DNA of 15,955 nt from Silvimonas sp. JCM 19000 (GCA_001313065.1 BBFD01000060.1:1-15955), one strand, 5' to 3'. Positions 1-11,243 are shown, counted from the first letter of the stretch. Made by a program: numbers and translations. The notes: generated by a model from the sequence alone, not told the origin.

Positions 1-49
1 TGGGGCGGCAAGCCCCGGCGCTGAGCCGCAGTTACCGTGATGGCTATCC

Positions 50-88
50 AAAAAAAAGGCCCGACTGGCGCGATGCCGTCGGGCTTTT
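50..88 (-). terminator. Rho-independent terminator, probably bidirectional
   Basis: A perfect 7-bp stem (GCCCGAC at 59-65 with GTCGGGC at 78-84) encloses a loop that has a further GGC/GCC pairing. On the minus strand it is followed by eight T (the A run at 50-57). It lies 11 bases past the stop of the gamma-lyase gene and should end the cbs/gamma-lyase transcript. On the plus strand the same stem is followed by TTTT, so it could also stop a rightward transcript entering from before the window. Confidence 0.85.
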
Positions 89-98
89 GCGGCACGGC

Positions 99-1249
99 TC
101 AGGCCGCGTGCAAAGCCGCCAGCCCGGCGCGCAGATCGGCCTGCAGGTCATCCAGATGCTCGATGCCGACCGATAGACGCAACAGATTGGGGCCGATGCC
201 GCGTTGCAGCCGGTCTGCTTCGGGCAAAGACGCGTGCGTCATAAACCACGGCACATTGACCAGGCTTTCCACGCCGCCCAGCTTTCCGCCAGGGTGAACA
301 GCTTTAACGCATTCAGAAAACGCCGCACCGCGGCATCATCGGCGGCCAGCCGCAGTGTTACCACACCGCCAAAGCCTTGCTTGAATTGCTGTGCGGCCAA
401 CTGATGCTGGGGATGGCTAGCCAGGCCTGGATAAATGACATCCTGCACGCCCGCTTGCTGTTGCAGCCATTGCGCCAGCGCCTGGGCATTGCTGCAATGG
501 CGTTGCATGCGCAGGCCCAGCGTTTTGAGTCCACGCAAAGCCAGAAAGCTATCGAACGGGCTCATGACTGCGCCGACTGCGTTTTGCAGATAGCGCACGC
601 GCTCGGCCAGTTCCGGCGTGCGCACAATGACCGCGCCGCCGAGTACATCGGAATGTCCATTCAGATATTTGGTGACCGAGTGCAGCACAATATCCGCGCC
701 CAGCTCCAGCGGCCGTAGCAAATACGGTGTGGCAAAAGTGGCATCCACCACCACCAGCGCACCCACCGCGTGGGCGGCCTCGATCACGGTTTTGAGGTCG
801 ATGATCTTGAGCAGCGGGTTGGTGGGGATTTCTAGCCAGACCAGTTTGGTGCTGGCATTCAGGCTGGCTTTGAAGGCGGCCTCATCGGCCACATAGCGGA
901 TACGATGACCCGCACTGCGCGCCCGGACCTTTTCGAACAAACGCCACGCGCCGCCATACAGATCGTCGATGGCGACAATTTCGCTGCCACTGTCGAGTAA
1001 ATCGACCAGCGTTGCCATCGCGGCCAGGCCCGAGGCAAAGGCAAAGCCAGCCGCGCCGCCTTCCAGTTCGGCCAGTGCGTGTTCCAGTGCGGCGCGGGTG
1101 GGGTTGCCACTGCGGATGTACTCGTAGCCGGTGTGTTCGCCCGGCGCCGCTTGGGCGTAGGTGGAGCTGGTGTAAATCGGCGGCATCACCGCGCCAGTGG
1201 CGTCGGGGGCGTAGCCAGCGTGGACCGCCAGCGTATCGGGATGGGGCAT
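99..1249 (-). CDS. Cystathionine gamma-lyase / gamma-synthase family PLP enzyme (one frameshift)
   Basis: PLP-dependent Cys/Met metabolism enzyme of about 383 residues after repair, the usual family length. It carries the phosphate-binding YEYIRSGNPTR near residues 43-53, ASGLAAM (72-78), DDLYGG (95-100), the PLP-ring Asp in VVVDATFATP and the Schiff-base lysine K194 in HSVTKYLNGHSD. The start at 1249 is chosen over an in-frame ATG at 1285 because AGGAG lies about 7 bases upstream. The frame breaks near 281: GAAAGCTGGGC should read GAAAGCCTGGGC. Adding one C restores ESLGGVESLVNVPWFMTHA and a normal C-terminus ending at the stop at 99-101. The upstream neighbour, 49 bases away, is a cystathionine beta-synthase. 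That pairing favours gamma-lyase (cystathionine to cysteine, 2-oxobutyrate and ammonia) over gamma-synthase, but sequence alone cannot separate the two. Cytoplasmic. Confidence 0.88.
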
Positions 1250-1298
1250 GCTTGCTCCTGCAAGGGGATTAGAGGACTGCGCCATGCTGCGTGCGCGC

Positions 1299-2667
1299 TT
1301 AGCGCTTGTTGCGCCAGTAATTGATCACATCGGCTTGCGTAATAAGACCGATAAAGCGGCTTCGGCATTGACGATGAGGGCCACCTTGCCTTGATTAAAA
1401 AAACCTGCAACAAAGCGGCCATGCTATCGCCCGGCTGCAGCGTCACCAGCTCGGTACTCATGGTCTGGCGCACCGGCGCGGCAAAATGCTCGGGTGCCGC
1501 ATTCACGGCTTCAAGAATGTCCCACTCATCGATAATGCCCAGCACCTGGTCGTTGGCTTGCAGTACCGGTAGTTGCGAAATATCGTGGCGGCGCATGCGG
1601 GCGTAGGCGTCGGCCAGACTTTCATCGGCACGGGCGGTGATGGTTGCGCCCTGGTCATGCCGTCGCGTAATCAAGTCCGTCAGGTCGCCCTGTTGCGGTA
1701 GCGCGTGTAAACCCTGATCAATCAGCCAGCCCTCATTGAATTGTTTGGACAGATATTTGTTGCCGCTGTCGGCGACAAAGGTCACCACCCGCTTGGGCAT
1801 GGTTTGCGCGCGGCAATAACGCAGCGCGGCGGCGAGCAGGGTGCCGGTAGACGAACCGGCGAGTATGCCTTCTTGTTCCAGCAGCAAGCGCGCGGTGGCA
1901 ATGCTTTCGGCATCGCTAATGCGATGCGCTTGCTGCACTTTGCTGAAGTCGGCTAGCGGCGGAATGAAGTCTTCGCCGATGCTTCCACACGCCAACTGCC
2001 CGCTTCGCCGTATTTGCCCGTTTCGACATAATCGGCCAGCACTGAGCCGACCGGATCGGCCAGGATGAACTCGACATGCGGCGCGGCGCGTGCAAAAAAA
2101 ATGCGTCAGGCCACTGAGCGTGCCGCTCGAACCCACGCCAACCGCAATGGCATCGACGTCATGCGCCATTTGCTGCCAGATTTCCGGGCCGGTGCCGTTT
2201 TCATGCGCGGCGGGGTTGGCCGGATTGTTGAACTGGTCGATGTAATAGGCGCCCGGCGTCTCATCGGCCAGGCGGCGCGCGTAATCCTGGTAGTACAGCG
2301 GATGGCCTTTGCCCACGTCCGAGCGCGTAATCAATACTTCCGCACCCAGTGCTTTGAGGTTGGCGATTTTTTTCCAGGCTCATTTTGTCGGGCACCACCA
2401 GCTTGAGCTTGTAGCCTTACGCGTGGCCACCAGTGCCAGGCCCAGGCCGGTATTGCCGGCGGTGGCTTCGATAATGGTGCCGCCCGGTGGCAGACGACCG
2501 TCGCGCTCGGCTGCTTCGATCATGGTCAGCGCGATACGATCCTTGATTGAACCGCCGGGATTCTGGTTTTCCAGTTTGACAAACAGCTCACACACGCCGG
2601 TATCGATCCGGCTGATTTTGAGCAAGGGCGTCTGGCCGATCAGGCTCAGCAGGGCGTCTTGAGACAT
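1299..2667 (-). CDS. cbs: Cystathionine beta-synthase with C-terminal CBS-domain pair (multiple frameshifts)
   Basis: Fold-type II PLP enzyme that condenses serine and homocysteine to cystathionine. Visible features are GGSIKDR with PLP lysine K42, EATAGNTGLGLA (about 68-79), the phosphate loop GVGSSGTLSG, EGIGEDFIPP, DSGNKYLS, and then two CBS motifs ending VINYWRNKR. The tandem CBS domains separate it from CysK/CysM. In vertebrate enzymes such a pair binds S-adenosylmethionine. Six indels interrupt the frame: a lost base near 2416 (KGYKLKLVVPDKM), an A/T run too long at 2367-2373 (MSLEKIANL), another at 2094-2101 (THFFARAAP), a lost base near 1982 (VEGIGED), a long run at 1397-1403 (LQVFNQGKVAL) and a lost base near 1360 (NAEGRFIGLIT). 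Undoing all six gives exactly 456 codons including the stop. Start ATG 2667 has AGGA about 9 bases upstream. First gene of a likely operon with the gamma-lyase gene. Confidence 0.88.
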
Positions 2668-2889
2668 GGCAGGGTTCCTGCGCGGCGCATTGATTTTGTC
2701 GCTGGCAGCGCGTGGTTTTGAGGGGATTGCGCGGCCCGGAGCGCACCGGGGCGTGCTCTACGGTATAGCCCGCAAATGCTTGTGGCATGCGAGAGTGGGC
2801 AGTCTAACGAGGCCATCAAACCGTGTGAAAGAACCAGCAGTGCGCTTAAAAGCGCTGAAAGGAATTAGGCGCGCGGCTACGGCAGGCGT
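2668..2889. other. Intergenic region upstream of cbs
   Basis: About 220 bases between the alaS terminator and the cbs start. It must hold the cbs promoter, but I cannot name a convincing -35/-10 pair on the minus strand. It contains one short inverted repeat, listed separately. ORFs here have no recognisable protein. Confidence 0.5.
2842..2855. repeat. Short inverted repeat upstream of cbs
   Basis: GCGCTT-AA-AAGCGC forms a 6-bp perfect dyad with a 2-base centre, about 175 bases upstream of the cbs start. It could be an operator, but a dyad of this size may also occur by chance. Confidence 0.3.
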
Positions 2890-2918
2890 AAAAAAAACCC
2901 GGCGTGCCGCCGGGTTTT
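2890..2918 (-). terminator. Rho-independent terminator of alaS
   Basis: On the minus strand CCCGGCG-loop-CGCCGGG (plus-strand arms 2898-2904 and 2908-2914) is followed by eight T. It lies 24 bases past the alaS stop. The plus strand has only TTTT after the stem. Confidence 0.9.
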
Positions 2919-2942
2919 GCTAATGCTTGAATGCGTGGTGGA

Positions 2943-5574
<2,632 letters not shown>

Positions 5575-5612
5575 GGTCTGGGGCTTGGTCGCGCTTGAAT
5601 AGGGAACCCGTG

Positions 5613-5618
5613 ATTCTA
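5613..5618 (-). promoter_or_regulatory. Candidate -10 element for alaS
   Basis: The minus strand reads TAGAAT (5 of 6 matches to TATAAT) 38 bases upstream of the alaS start. The expected -35 position falls inside the neighbouring hairpin and matches consensus poorly, so this is a weak call. Confidence 0.3.
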
Positions 5619-5624
5619 GTGGAA

Positions 5625-5659
5625 ACATCCCGCAGCGGATAGCTGCCGCGGCGGGATGT
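5625..5659. repeat. Long hairpin between the MFS gene and alaS
   Basis: ACATCCCGC (5625-5633) pairs perfectly with GCGGGATGT (5651-5659), and the inner sequence can pair further (AGC/GCT, GCGG/CCGC). On the minus strand it is followed only by TTTCC, so it is not a canonical intrinsic terminator. It lies between the MFS stop (5729) and alaS start (5574). It could end the MFS transcript with Rho, or act in the alaS leader or promoter. Confidence 0.6.
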
Positions 5660-5728
5660 ATGCAAGCCGACGCGGTGCCGTCCGGCAATGACAACCACGC
5701 AGGGGCGCCAGGCACCGTGTTGCTGGCG

Positions 5729-6957
5729 TCAGACCGGGTGATTGCGCGGGTCTTCCACGCGCACCACCAGCAGTCGGTGCACCACAAAGGCCAGGATGCC
5801 GCAAATCGCCATCAAGGATGCCAGCGGGCGGGCGCTGGGGTCTTGCCATGCGCCATGATGGTGCCGATCACGGTGGCCAGCACAAATTGCATGCTGCCCA
5901 TCAAGCAGAGGCCAGCCCGGCGCGTTGGCCTTGATGGCGCATGGCCGAGGCCGAGCCGTTGGGGCCAACAAAGCCAGCGCAGCCACAAAGCAGAACAGGC
6001 CGGACAACAAGATGGTCAGGGTTTCCAGCTTGAACCAGGCCACGGCCGCTAGTGCGATCCCGGCCAGCATCGGCACCCACAAGGCCCGGCGCAAGATGGT
6101 GTCGATTTCAAAATGCTTGAGCAAACGGCTGTTGATTTGCGCGGCAAAGATCATGCCGAAGGCGTTGCTGCCAAAAAAACCCAACCAAAATGTTCGGGCT
6201 TGATGCCGTGTAGCGTAATCAGCACATAGGGTGAGCCGGTGATATAGGCGAACATGCCGGCCCAGCCGAGGCCGCTGGCCAGGGTGTAGCCCACAAACCA
6301 GCGATCCTGCAGCAGATTGAAATAACTGCCGAGGATGCGACCCAGGTGCAGTGGCTGGGTGCTGTCCCGGTTGTGGCTTTCGGTTAAACCAAAATGCATG
6401 CCGAGCAAACAAATCACGGCAAAGGCCAGTTGCACCGCAAACAGCACGCGCCAGCCGGCAAATACGACCAGGCTGCCGCCCAGCAAGGGCGCGAGAATGG
6501 GCGCCAGGCCCATGGTCAGCATCAGCAAAGCAAAGACCTTGGCGGCTTCGCGCGGTTCACAGCGGTCGCGTACCACAGCACGAGCCACCACCATCCCGGC
6601 GCAGCCGCCCAGCGCCTGGACAAAACGGCAGGCGATCAGCCACTCGATCGAGTGCGCCATCATGCAGCCGACACACGCCAGCGCGTACAGGATCATGCCG
6701 ACATACATCGGCGGCTTGCGGCCAAAGCGATCCGAGATCGGGCCATAGAACAACTGGCCCAGCGCCAGCCCGATAAAGAAGCTGGCCAGCGTCCATTGCA
6801 CCTGGCCCGCGGTGGCGTGCAGGTCGGCTTCGATGGCGGGAAAGCCGGGCAAGTACATATCGATGGAAATGGAGCCGATGGCGGTGAGGGTGCCGAGCAG
6901 GATGATGGCTCCTTTGCTCAGGCCGGGGTGGCGGGCGGCGGCGGGGGTGGCAGACAT
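5729..6957 (-). CDS. Bcr/CflA-type MFS multidrug exporter (frameshifted)
   Basis: Twelve-helix inner-membrane major facilitator, 409 residues after repair, the usual length for the Bcr/CflA drug:H+ antiporters. The N-terminal half has IDMYLPGFPAI in TM1, the TM2-3 loop motif GPISDRFGRKPP and RFVQALGGCAG followed by ARAVVRD in TM4-5, all typical of this subfamily. The C-terminal half carries GPNGSASAM. Frame breaks: the A run at 6173-6179 is about two bases too long (FGWVFGSNAFGMI); G/C bases are missing near 5975 (ALGFVGPNG), 5905 (GLASALMGSMQF) and 5840 (about KTPSARPLASLM). Repair gives exactly 410 codons including the stop. Start ATG 6957 has only a weak GGAA upstream. Divergent from a LysR-type gene, which is the likely regulator. 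Substrate cannot be told from sequence. Confidence 0.88.
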
Positions 6958-7068
6958 GGAGGGCGTGTTCCGGGGTAACGGGCGAGAGGACCGCGCAGTT
7001 TAAACCAGTGCAGCGGGCGTACTCCAGCTTAGCCAGGTACAGCCCAGCTAGCGCGCCGTTAGCCAAAA

Positions 7069-7089
7069 TAGCGTGGCCGGATTACGCTA
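7069..7089. promoter_or_regulatory. Candidate LysR-type operator dyad
   Basis: TAGCGT and ACGCTA form 6-bp perfect arms around the 9-base spacer GGCCGGATT. It is the best dyad in the 164-bp region between the divergent MFS and LysR genes, 32 bases before the LysR start. LysR regulators commonly bind an interrupted dyad of T-N11-A type here. This one has T-N9-A at its inner pair, so the fit is approximate. Confidence 0.4.
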
Positions 7090-7121
7090 CCGGCGCAAAC
7101 AGCAGACCAGGGAAGGCAGGC

Positions 7122-8073
7122 GTGGATAAATTGCAGGCAATGACGGTGTTTGTGCGCGTGGTCGAAGCGGGCAGCTTTGTCGGCGCGGCCGAACGGCTGG
7201 GCCTGTCGACCTCGGTGGTGTCGCGCCTGGTGTCCGATCTGGAAAGCCAGCTGGAGGCGCGCTTGTTGCAAAGAACCACGCGGCGGCTGGCGTTAACGGA
7301 TGCGGGGCGTAGCTATCTGGCGCGTTGCCAGCAAATCCTGGCCGATATCGCCGAGGCTGAAAGCGAAATCGGCAGTCACGAAGCAGAACCGACGGGCACG
7401 CTGCGGTTTACCGCGCCGGTTTCGCTGGGTACGCGCCACCTGGCTGCGCTACTGCCGCAGTTTTGCGCGCGTTATCCGCAGGTGCAACTGGATATTTCGC
7501 TGGCCGATCGCAGCGTGGACCTGGTCGAAGAAGGCTGGATCTGGCCTGCGCATTGCCGCGCAAATGCCCGGATCGTATGTGGCGCGCAAGATTACGCCCA
7601 TCCGCATCGTCATCTGCGCCGCGCCCGGCTATCTGATGCGGCACGGCACGCCAACTACCCCGGAGGCATTGCGTGCGCATCGCGCATTGACCTATAGCTA
7701 TGCCGCCGATGGCGAAACCTGGAGCTTTGTCGATGCGCAACAACGCCGCAGCAGCGTGCCGGTGCGCGCGGTGATGCGCGCCAATAACGGCGATGTGCTG
7801 GTGGCGGCAGCGCGGGCGGGTGAGGGCATCATTCAGCAGCCGACGTTTCTGGTGGGCGATGATTTACGCTCGGGCGCGCTGGTGCCGTTGTTGCAGGATT
7901 ATCAATTACCGGCCATGGCATTACAGGCGATCTATCCCAGCCGCCGCCACGTGTCGGCCAAGGTGCGCGCGTTTATTGCGTTTCTGCAAAGCGCATGGGG
8001 CGAAGCGCCACCGTGGGATGCCTGGCTGCAGGCACCCCACAATCCGGCCCGGCCATTTGACGGCCCGGATTAA
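7122..8073 (+). CDS. LysR-family transcriptional regulator (two single-base losses)
   Basis: Cytoplasmic DNA-binding regulator, 317 residues after repair. The N-terminal winged helix-turn-helix (about residues 3-62) is clear: MTVFVRVVEAGSFVGAAERL, then SVVSRLVSDLE and RTTRRLALTDAGRSYL. The effector domain follows (LRFTAPVSLG onward). The GTG at 7122 is chosen as start because GGAAGG lies 5 bases upstream and it gives the family N-terminus; ATG 7141 is the alternative. Two lost C bases, near 7535 and 7545, turn the conserved LysR motif EEGLDLALRI into an out-of-frame stretch, after which the original protein continues to the stop at 8071-8073. It resembles the CrgA/AaeR-like group. Its likely target is the divergent MFS gene. 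Its stop overlaps that of the convergent EAL gene. Confidence 0.88.
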
Positions 8074-10348
8074 ACCCGGGGTTCAGGGGTGGACGGTTTG
8101 GTCGGTGCGCCGATCAGTACCCGGCCCTCGGTTTCGCGCAGCCATTGTCCCAACATGCGCGCCGGGGCAGGCTTGGCAAACAGATAGCCTTGCGCTTCAT
8201 CGCAACCGGAAGCACGCAGCAAGGCCGCTTGTTCCGCCGTCTCCACCCCTTCGGCCAGCACGGCGATCCCCAGCTTGTGGCCGAGGTTGATCACCATTTC
8301 GGCAATGCTGAGTGAACCCTCGTTGGCGCCGATTTCGCGGATAAAGCTGCGGTCGATCTTGAGGCGGTCGGCGTTCAGTTTCTGCAAATAGGCCAGCGAA
8401 GAAAAACCGGTGCCAAAGTCATCAATCGAGACCGTAACGCCCAGTTGCTTCAGACGGCGGATGGTGTCGATGACGTCTTCCAGCGTCTGCATGGCCACCG
8501 ATTCCGTGATCTCGATTTCGATCTGGCTGGGCTTGACGCCAAACTGGCGCAAGCGCAGGGCCAGTTGATCGACCAGCGTGTCGTGGTTGAACTGCACCAT
8601 CGATACATTGATCGCCACCTTCAGATCGCCGAGGCCCTCATTGCGCCAGGCCACCATCTGCTCACACACCTTGCCCAGCAGCCAATCACCCAGTTCGATG
8701 ATCAAGCCCGATTGCTCGGCCAGCGGAATAAAGCGATCCGGGCCAATAAACTGGCCGTTCTGTAAAGGCCAGCGCAGCAGCGCTTCCATGCCGATGACGG
8801 CACCGTCGCGCAGCGAAATCTGTGGTTGGTAGTACACCAGCAGCTGTTGCTGGCGGATGGCGGCTTCGAGGTCGTGCAGCAATTCCAGCCGCTGGCGCGA
8901 CGCCAGGCTCATGGCGGGCGAATACCAGGTAAAGCTACCCGGACCTTCGCGTTTGGCCAGGTTCAGGCCGATGGTAACGTCCTTGAGGCAGCCGATGCCG
9001 GTGGCCTCGGTATCCGTCAAGCGCGCGGCTGAACTTGTAATCTTGATGCGCAATAAATGAGTGCCGACATTAAAAGGCTTGGCAAAAGCGGCATGCAGCC
9101 GATCCAGCCCGATATCCGCTTCGCGCCCGGCCAGGCCAAACAGATCAACGCCTATATGCGCCAGCGCCACCGAGGGCGGCACCAGCGCGCGCAAGCGTTG
9201 GCTTACGCTTTGCAATAACTGGTCGCCGATCAGATGGCCGAGCGCGTCGTTGATTTGCGAGAACTGTGCGATATCGAGCAAAACCACAATCTGGTCCGGT
9301 TGTGGATATTGCAGCAAGTGATTCAGCCGGCTGACAAATTGCGTGCGATTGGGGATATGGCACAGCGGGTCGATATAGGCCAGATCCTGCAATTGCTTGA
9401 ACAGCGCAATGTTTTCGAAGCCGACCGCAATATTGCTGCAAAAGATTTCCAGCAATTGCTGGTCTGCGAGCGGAATCGGGCGGCCGGTATCCAGATAAAT
9501 CGCCGCCTCTTGCGCCGACGGCCGTCGCAAATACAGTACGGTAAAACGCGGCGAATAGATGGAGCTGCGCGAGCGTATGGCATGTTCGATGGCGTTGAGT
9601 ACTTCGGGGCGGTCGAGCGCGTGCAGCGGTTGATTGATCAGCGGCTGCAATTCCCCGGCGGCGCTGACGATGGTCCAGTCCTGGGCCGGGCGCAAACCCG
9701 GGCTGCGCGGCTGATGTGTGCAGATCAGCCATCCGGCGCCAGGCCGAGCAAGGCCGCCAGTTGTGTGAGCGCGCCAGCGGCAAAGCTTTCCAGCGAGCGC
9801 CGTTCAAACAGCAGCGCCGATGCCTCCACGATCATTTCAAGGCCGCGGCGGCTGGTGTTGATGATCTTGAGTTGCTGATACGAGCGGATCGCCGCAGTCA
9901 GCGTGGTCATCAAGCGGACCTGGGTCAGATCGGATTTGGTTTTGTAGTCATTGATGCCGTAATCGCGGATAACCTGATATTCCGGCGCATAACCCGGGTG
10001 GCCAGTGCGCAGGACGATGCGGATTTCCTGCAGGTTGAGCTCATCGCGTATGGCACGCGCCACCAGCAAGCCGTCTTCTTCGCCTTCCATCACCACATCG
10101 AGCAGCACCACCGCAATGTCGGTTTCAGTGGCCAGCAACTTGATGGCCTGATCGCCGTTATAGGCATGCAGGAATTCGAGGTGGCGGTCGAGGATGACGG
10201 CTTCTTTAAGCGCAAAGGTGGTGGCCTGATGCACGTCAGGCTCGTCATCGACGATCAGCACGCGCCAGCGTTCAAAGTCAGCGGCCGCTGCCAGCGCTTC
10301 TTGTTCAAACGACATTTCGTCGTGAAGGGGAATGATGTGGCTACTCAT
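8070..10348 (-). CDS. Response regulator with DUF3369, degenerate GGDEF and intact EAL: c-di-GMP phosphodiesterase (one frameshift)
   Basis: A 759-residue cytoplasmic signalling protein, split here into a REC part and a GGDEF-EAL part by one lost C near 9727 (GATGGCTGATC should be GATGGCCTGATC). REC domain about 28-145: acidic pair D34/D35, phospho-acceptor D84 (LLDVVME), T115 and K136/K138. DUF3369, a GAF-like region, covers about 150-320. In the GGDEF domain (about 320-480) the signature is IGVDLF (399-404), so it should not make c-di-GMP. The EAL domain (about 495-745) keeps EALLRW (522-527), NVSMVQF, EIEITES, IDDFGTGFSS, LKIDRSFI, AEGVE and QGYLFAKP, so a phosphodiesterase activity on c-di-GMP is expected. 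Start ATG 10348 is preceded by GTGGGG; GTG 10360 is an alternative. No histidine kinase is adjacent. The stop shares TTAA with the LysR stop. Confidence 0.88.
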
Positions 10349-10366
10349 GCAGTGCCCCACTGCATG
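10346..10366 (-). promoter_or_regulatory. Perfect dyad/hairpin over the start codon of the REC-EAL gene
   Basis: CATGCAGT and ACTGCATG form perfect 8-bp arms around a 5-base spacer. In the mRNA the 3' arm contains the AUG of the REC-EAL gene and the GGGG of its likely Shine-Dalgarno sits in the loop. The 5' arm contains another ATG that opens a six-codon ORF (M-Q-W-G-T-A) whose TGA overlaps the gene's ATG. It may control translation, or be a protein operator. The dyad is seen directly; the function is inferred. Confidence 0.55.
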
Positions 10367-10528
10367 TCAACCGGGCGTAGCTACGGACGATCAAATGTCT
10401 CTCCCCACTACCAGCTGTGGACTGGCCTTGCGTCAACGTTTTGAATGATCTGCCGCGTTCATGCGTTCTGTGTGTAAGAGCGGATGCAGAGTTCGCGGCT
10501 GTAAGTTAGCCAGGCAAGAGGTGACAAT

Positions 10529-10711
10529 ATGGCACAAGAGGATGGGGAAAGTCTGGCGCTTAAACGCGGATTTGGCGCAAATGCGACGGCTTTTCTTTCT
10601 TGGTCAGACAGACGGTTTGACAAATCTGAGAGGTTTGTGAGGCAAGCTGAGATGCGGCAATGCGATGAAACGGCATCAGCCGGGTGGCTGCCGCGTCGAG
10701 GCGGGGGGTAA
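10529..10711 (+). CDS. Hypothetical small ORF (60 aa), doubtful
   Basis: ATG 10529 is preceded by AGAGGTG at a suitable 5-base distance. The predicted product is hydrophilic and charged, with no signal peptide, membrane segment or family I recognise. It lies alone on the plus strand in the gap between recX and the REC-EAL gene. The ribosome binding site is the only support; the ORF could be chance. Confidence 0.25.
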   Translation: MAQEDGESLALKRGFGANATAFLSWSDRRFDKSERFVRQAEMRQCDETASAGWLPRRGGG

Positions 10712-10717
10712 GCGGCC

Positions 10718-10732
10718 GCAGCGGCCCGCTGC
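10718..10732. repeat. GC-rich dyad downstream of recX
   Basis: GCAGCGG-C-CCGCTGC is a perfect 7-bp dyad 16 bases past the recX stop. It could protect or end the recA-recX mRNA, but no T tract follows on the minus strand, so it is not a canonical intrinsic terminator. Confidence 0.35.
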
Positions 10733-10748
10733 AGCTCAGGACGCAAGA

Positions 10749-11243
10749 CTATTCGTCGCCGCTGTCGAGGCCGAATTCGTCGTCCATGTTGCCGCCGACT
10801 ATGCGATAAATGATGGCCGGGGAAAAGCCGCGCGCAGCCAGAAAGCGCAGTTGCTTGTTGCGTTCTTTGGGATCATCGCTGGCCTGGCCAAAGCGCCGTT
10901 GCCACAGCGCATGCGCACGCTCCGCTTCGCCATCGCGGACCTGGTCCAGCGCCTCGTTGATGACTTCGGTCGCCACGCCTTTCTGTCGTAGCTCGGCGGC
11001 AAGGCGGCGGCTACCGTAACGCTCGGAGCGGAAATGCGTCCATTGTTCCGCAAAGCGCTCATCAGACAGCCATTTGCGTTCCTCGAAATCATCGAGCAGC
11101 GCATTCAGCGTTTCTTCGTCCGGCGTATAAGGCTTGAGTTTGCTGTGCAGCTCGCCACGTGAATGTTCGCGCCGCGCCAGCAAACGCAAACCCCGGTTTC
11201 GCAAGTCAGCCGCAGTGGGCGTGTGTTCACGCTTGCTGTTCAT
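10749..11243 (-). CDS. recX: Regulatory protein RecX
   Basis: A 164-residue cytoplasmic modulator that binds RecA filaments and limits recombinase activity. Family features visible are the N-terminal LRNRGLRLLARREHSRGELHSKL helices, ALLDDFEERKWLSDERFAEQW, RYGSRRLAAELRQKGV (the characteristic G-x-R-R-L-x-x-E-L-x-x-K-G) and the C-terminal RRFG with FLAARGFSPAIIYRIVG. The reading frame is intact. It starts 35 bases downstream of the recA stop on the same strand, so the two are probably cotranscribed, as in many proteobacteria. The start ATG has little Shine-Dalgarno, which fits low expression relative to recA. The C-terminus is acidic (MDDEFGLDSGDE). Confidence 0.95.
   Translation of the reverse strand: MNSKREHTPTAADLRNRGLRLLARREHSRGELHSKLKPYTPDEETLNALLDDFEERKWLSDERFAEQWTHFRSERYGSRRLAAELRQKGVATEVINEALDQVRDGEAERAHALWQRRFGQASDDPKERNKQLRFLAARGFSPAIIYRIVGGNMDDEFGLDSGDE

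Larger units (their letters stand above)
10367..10748. other. Intergenic region between the REC-EAL gene and recX
   Basis: About 380 bases without a recognisable protein family on either strand. It holds the promoter region of the REC-EAL gene (TTGACG at 10432-10437 on the minus strand is a possible -35 with no good -10), one small plus-strand ORF with a good ribosome binding site, and a GC-rich dyad just past recX. Confidence 0.5.

Noticed and set aside
3..98. Open plus-strand frame at the left edge that could be the C-terminus of a gene entering the window
   Set aside because: It is open from the edge but runs through the terminator and into the antisense of the gamma-lyase gene, and the few residues match nothing I recognise.
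10459..10746. 95-residue minus-strand ORF between recX and the REC-EAL gene
   Set aside because: No ribosome binding site of note and no family resemblance; composition looks like non-coding GC-rich DNA.
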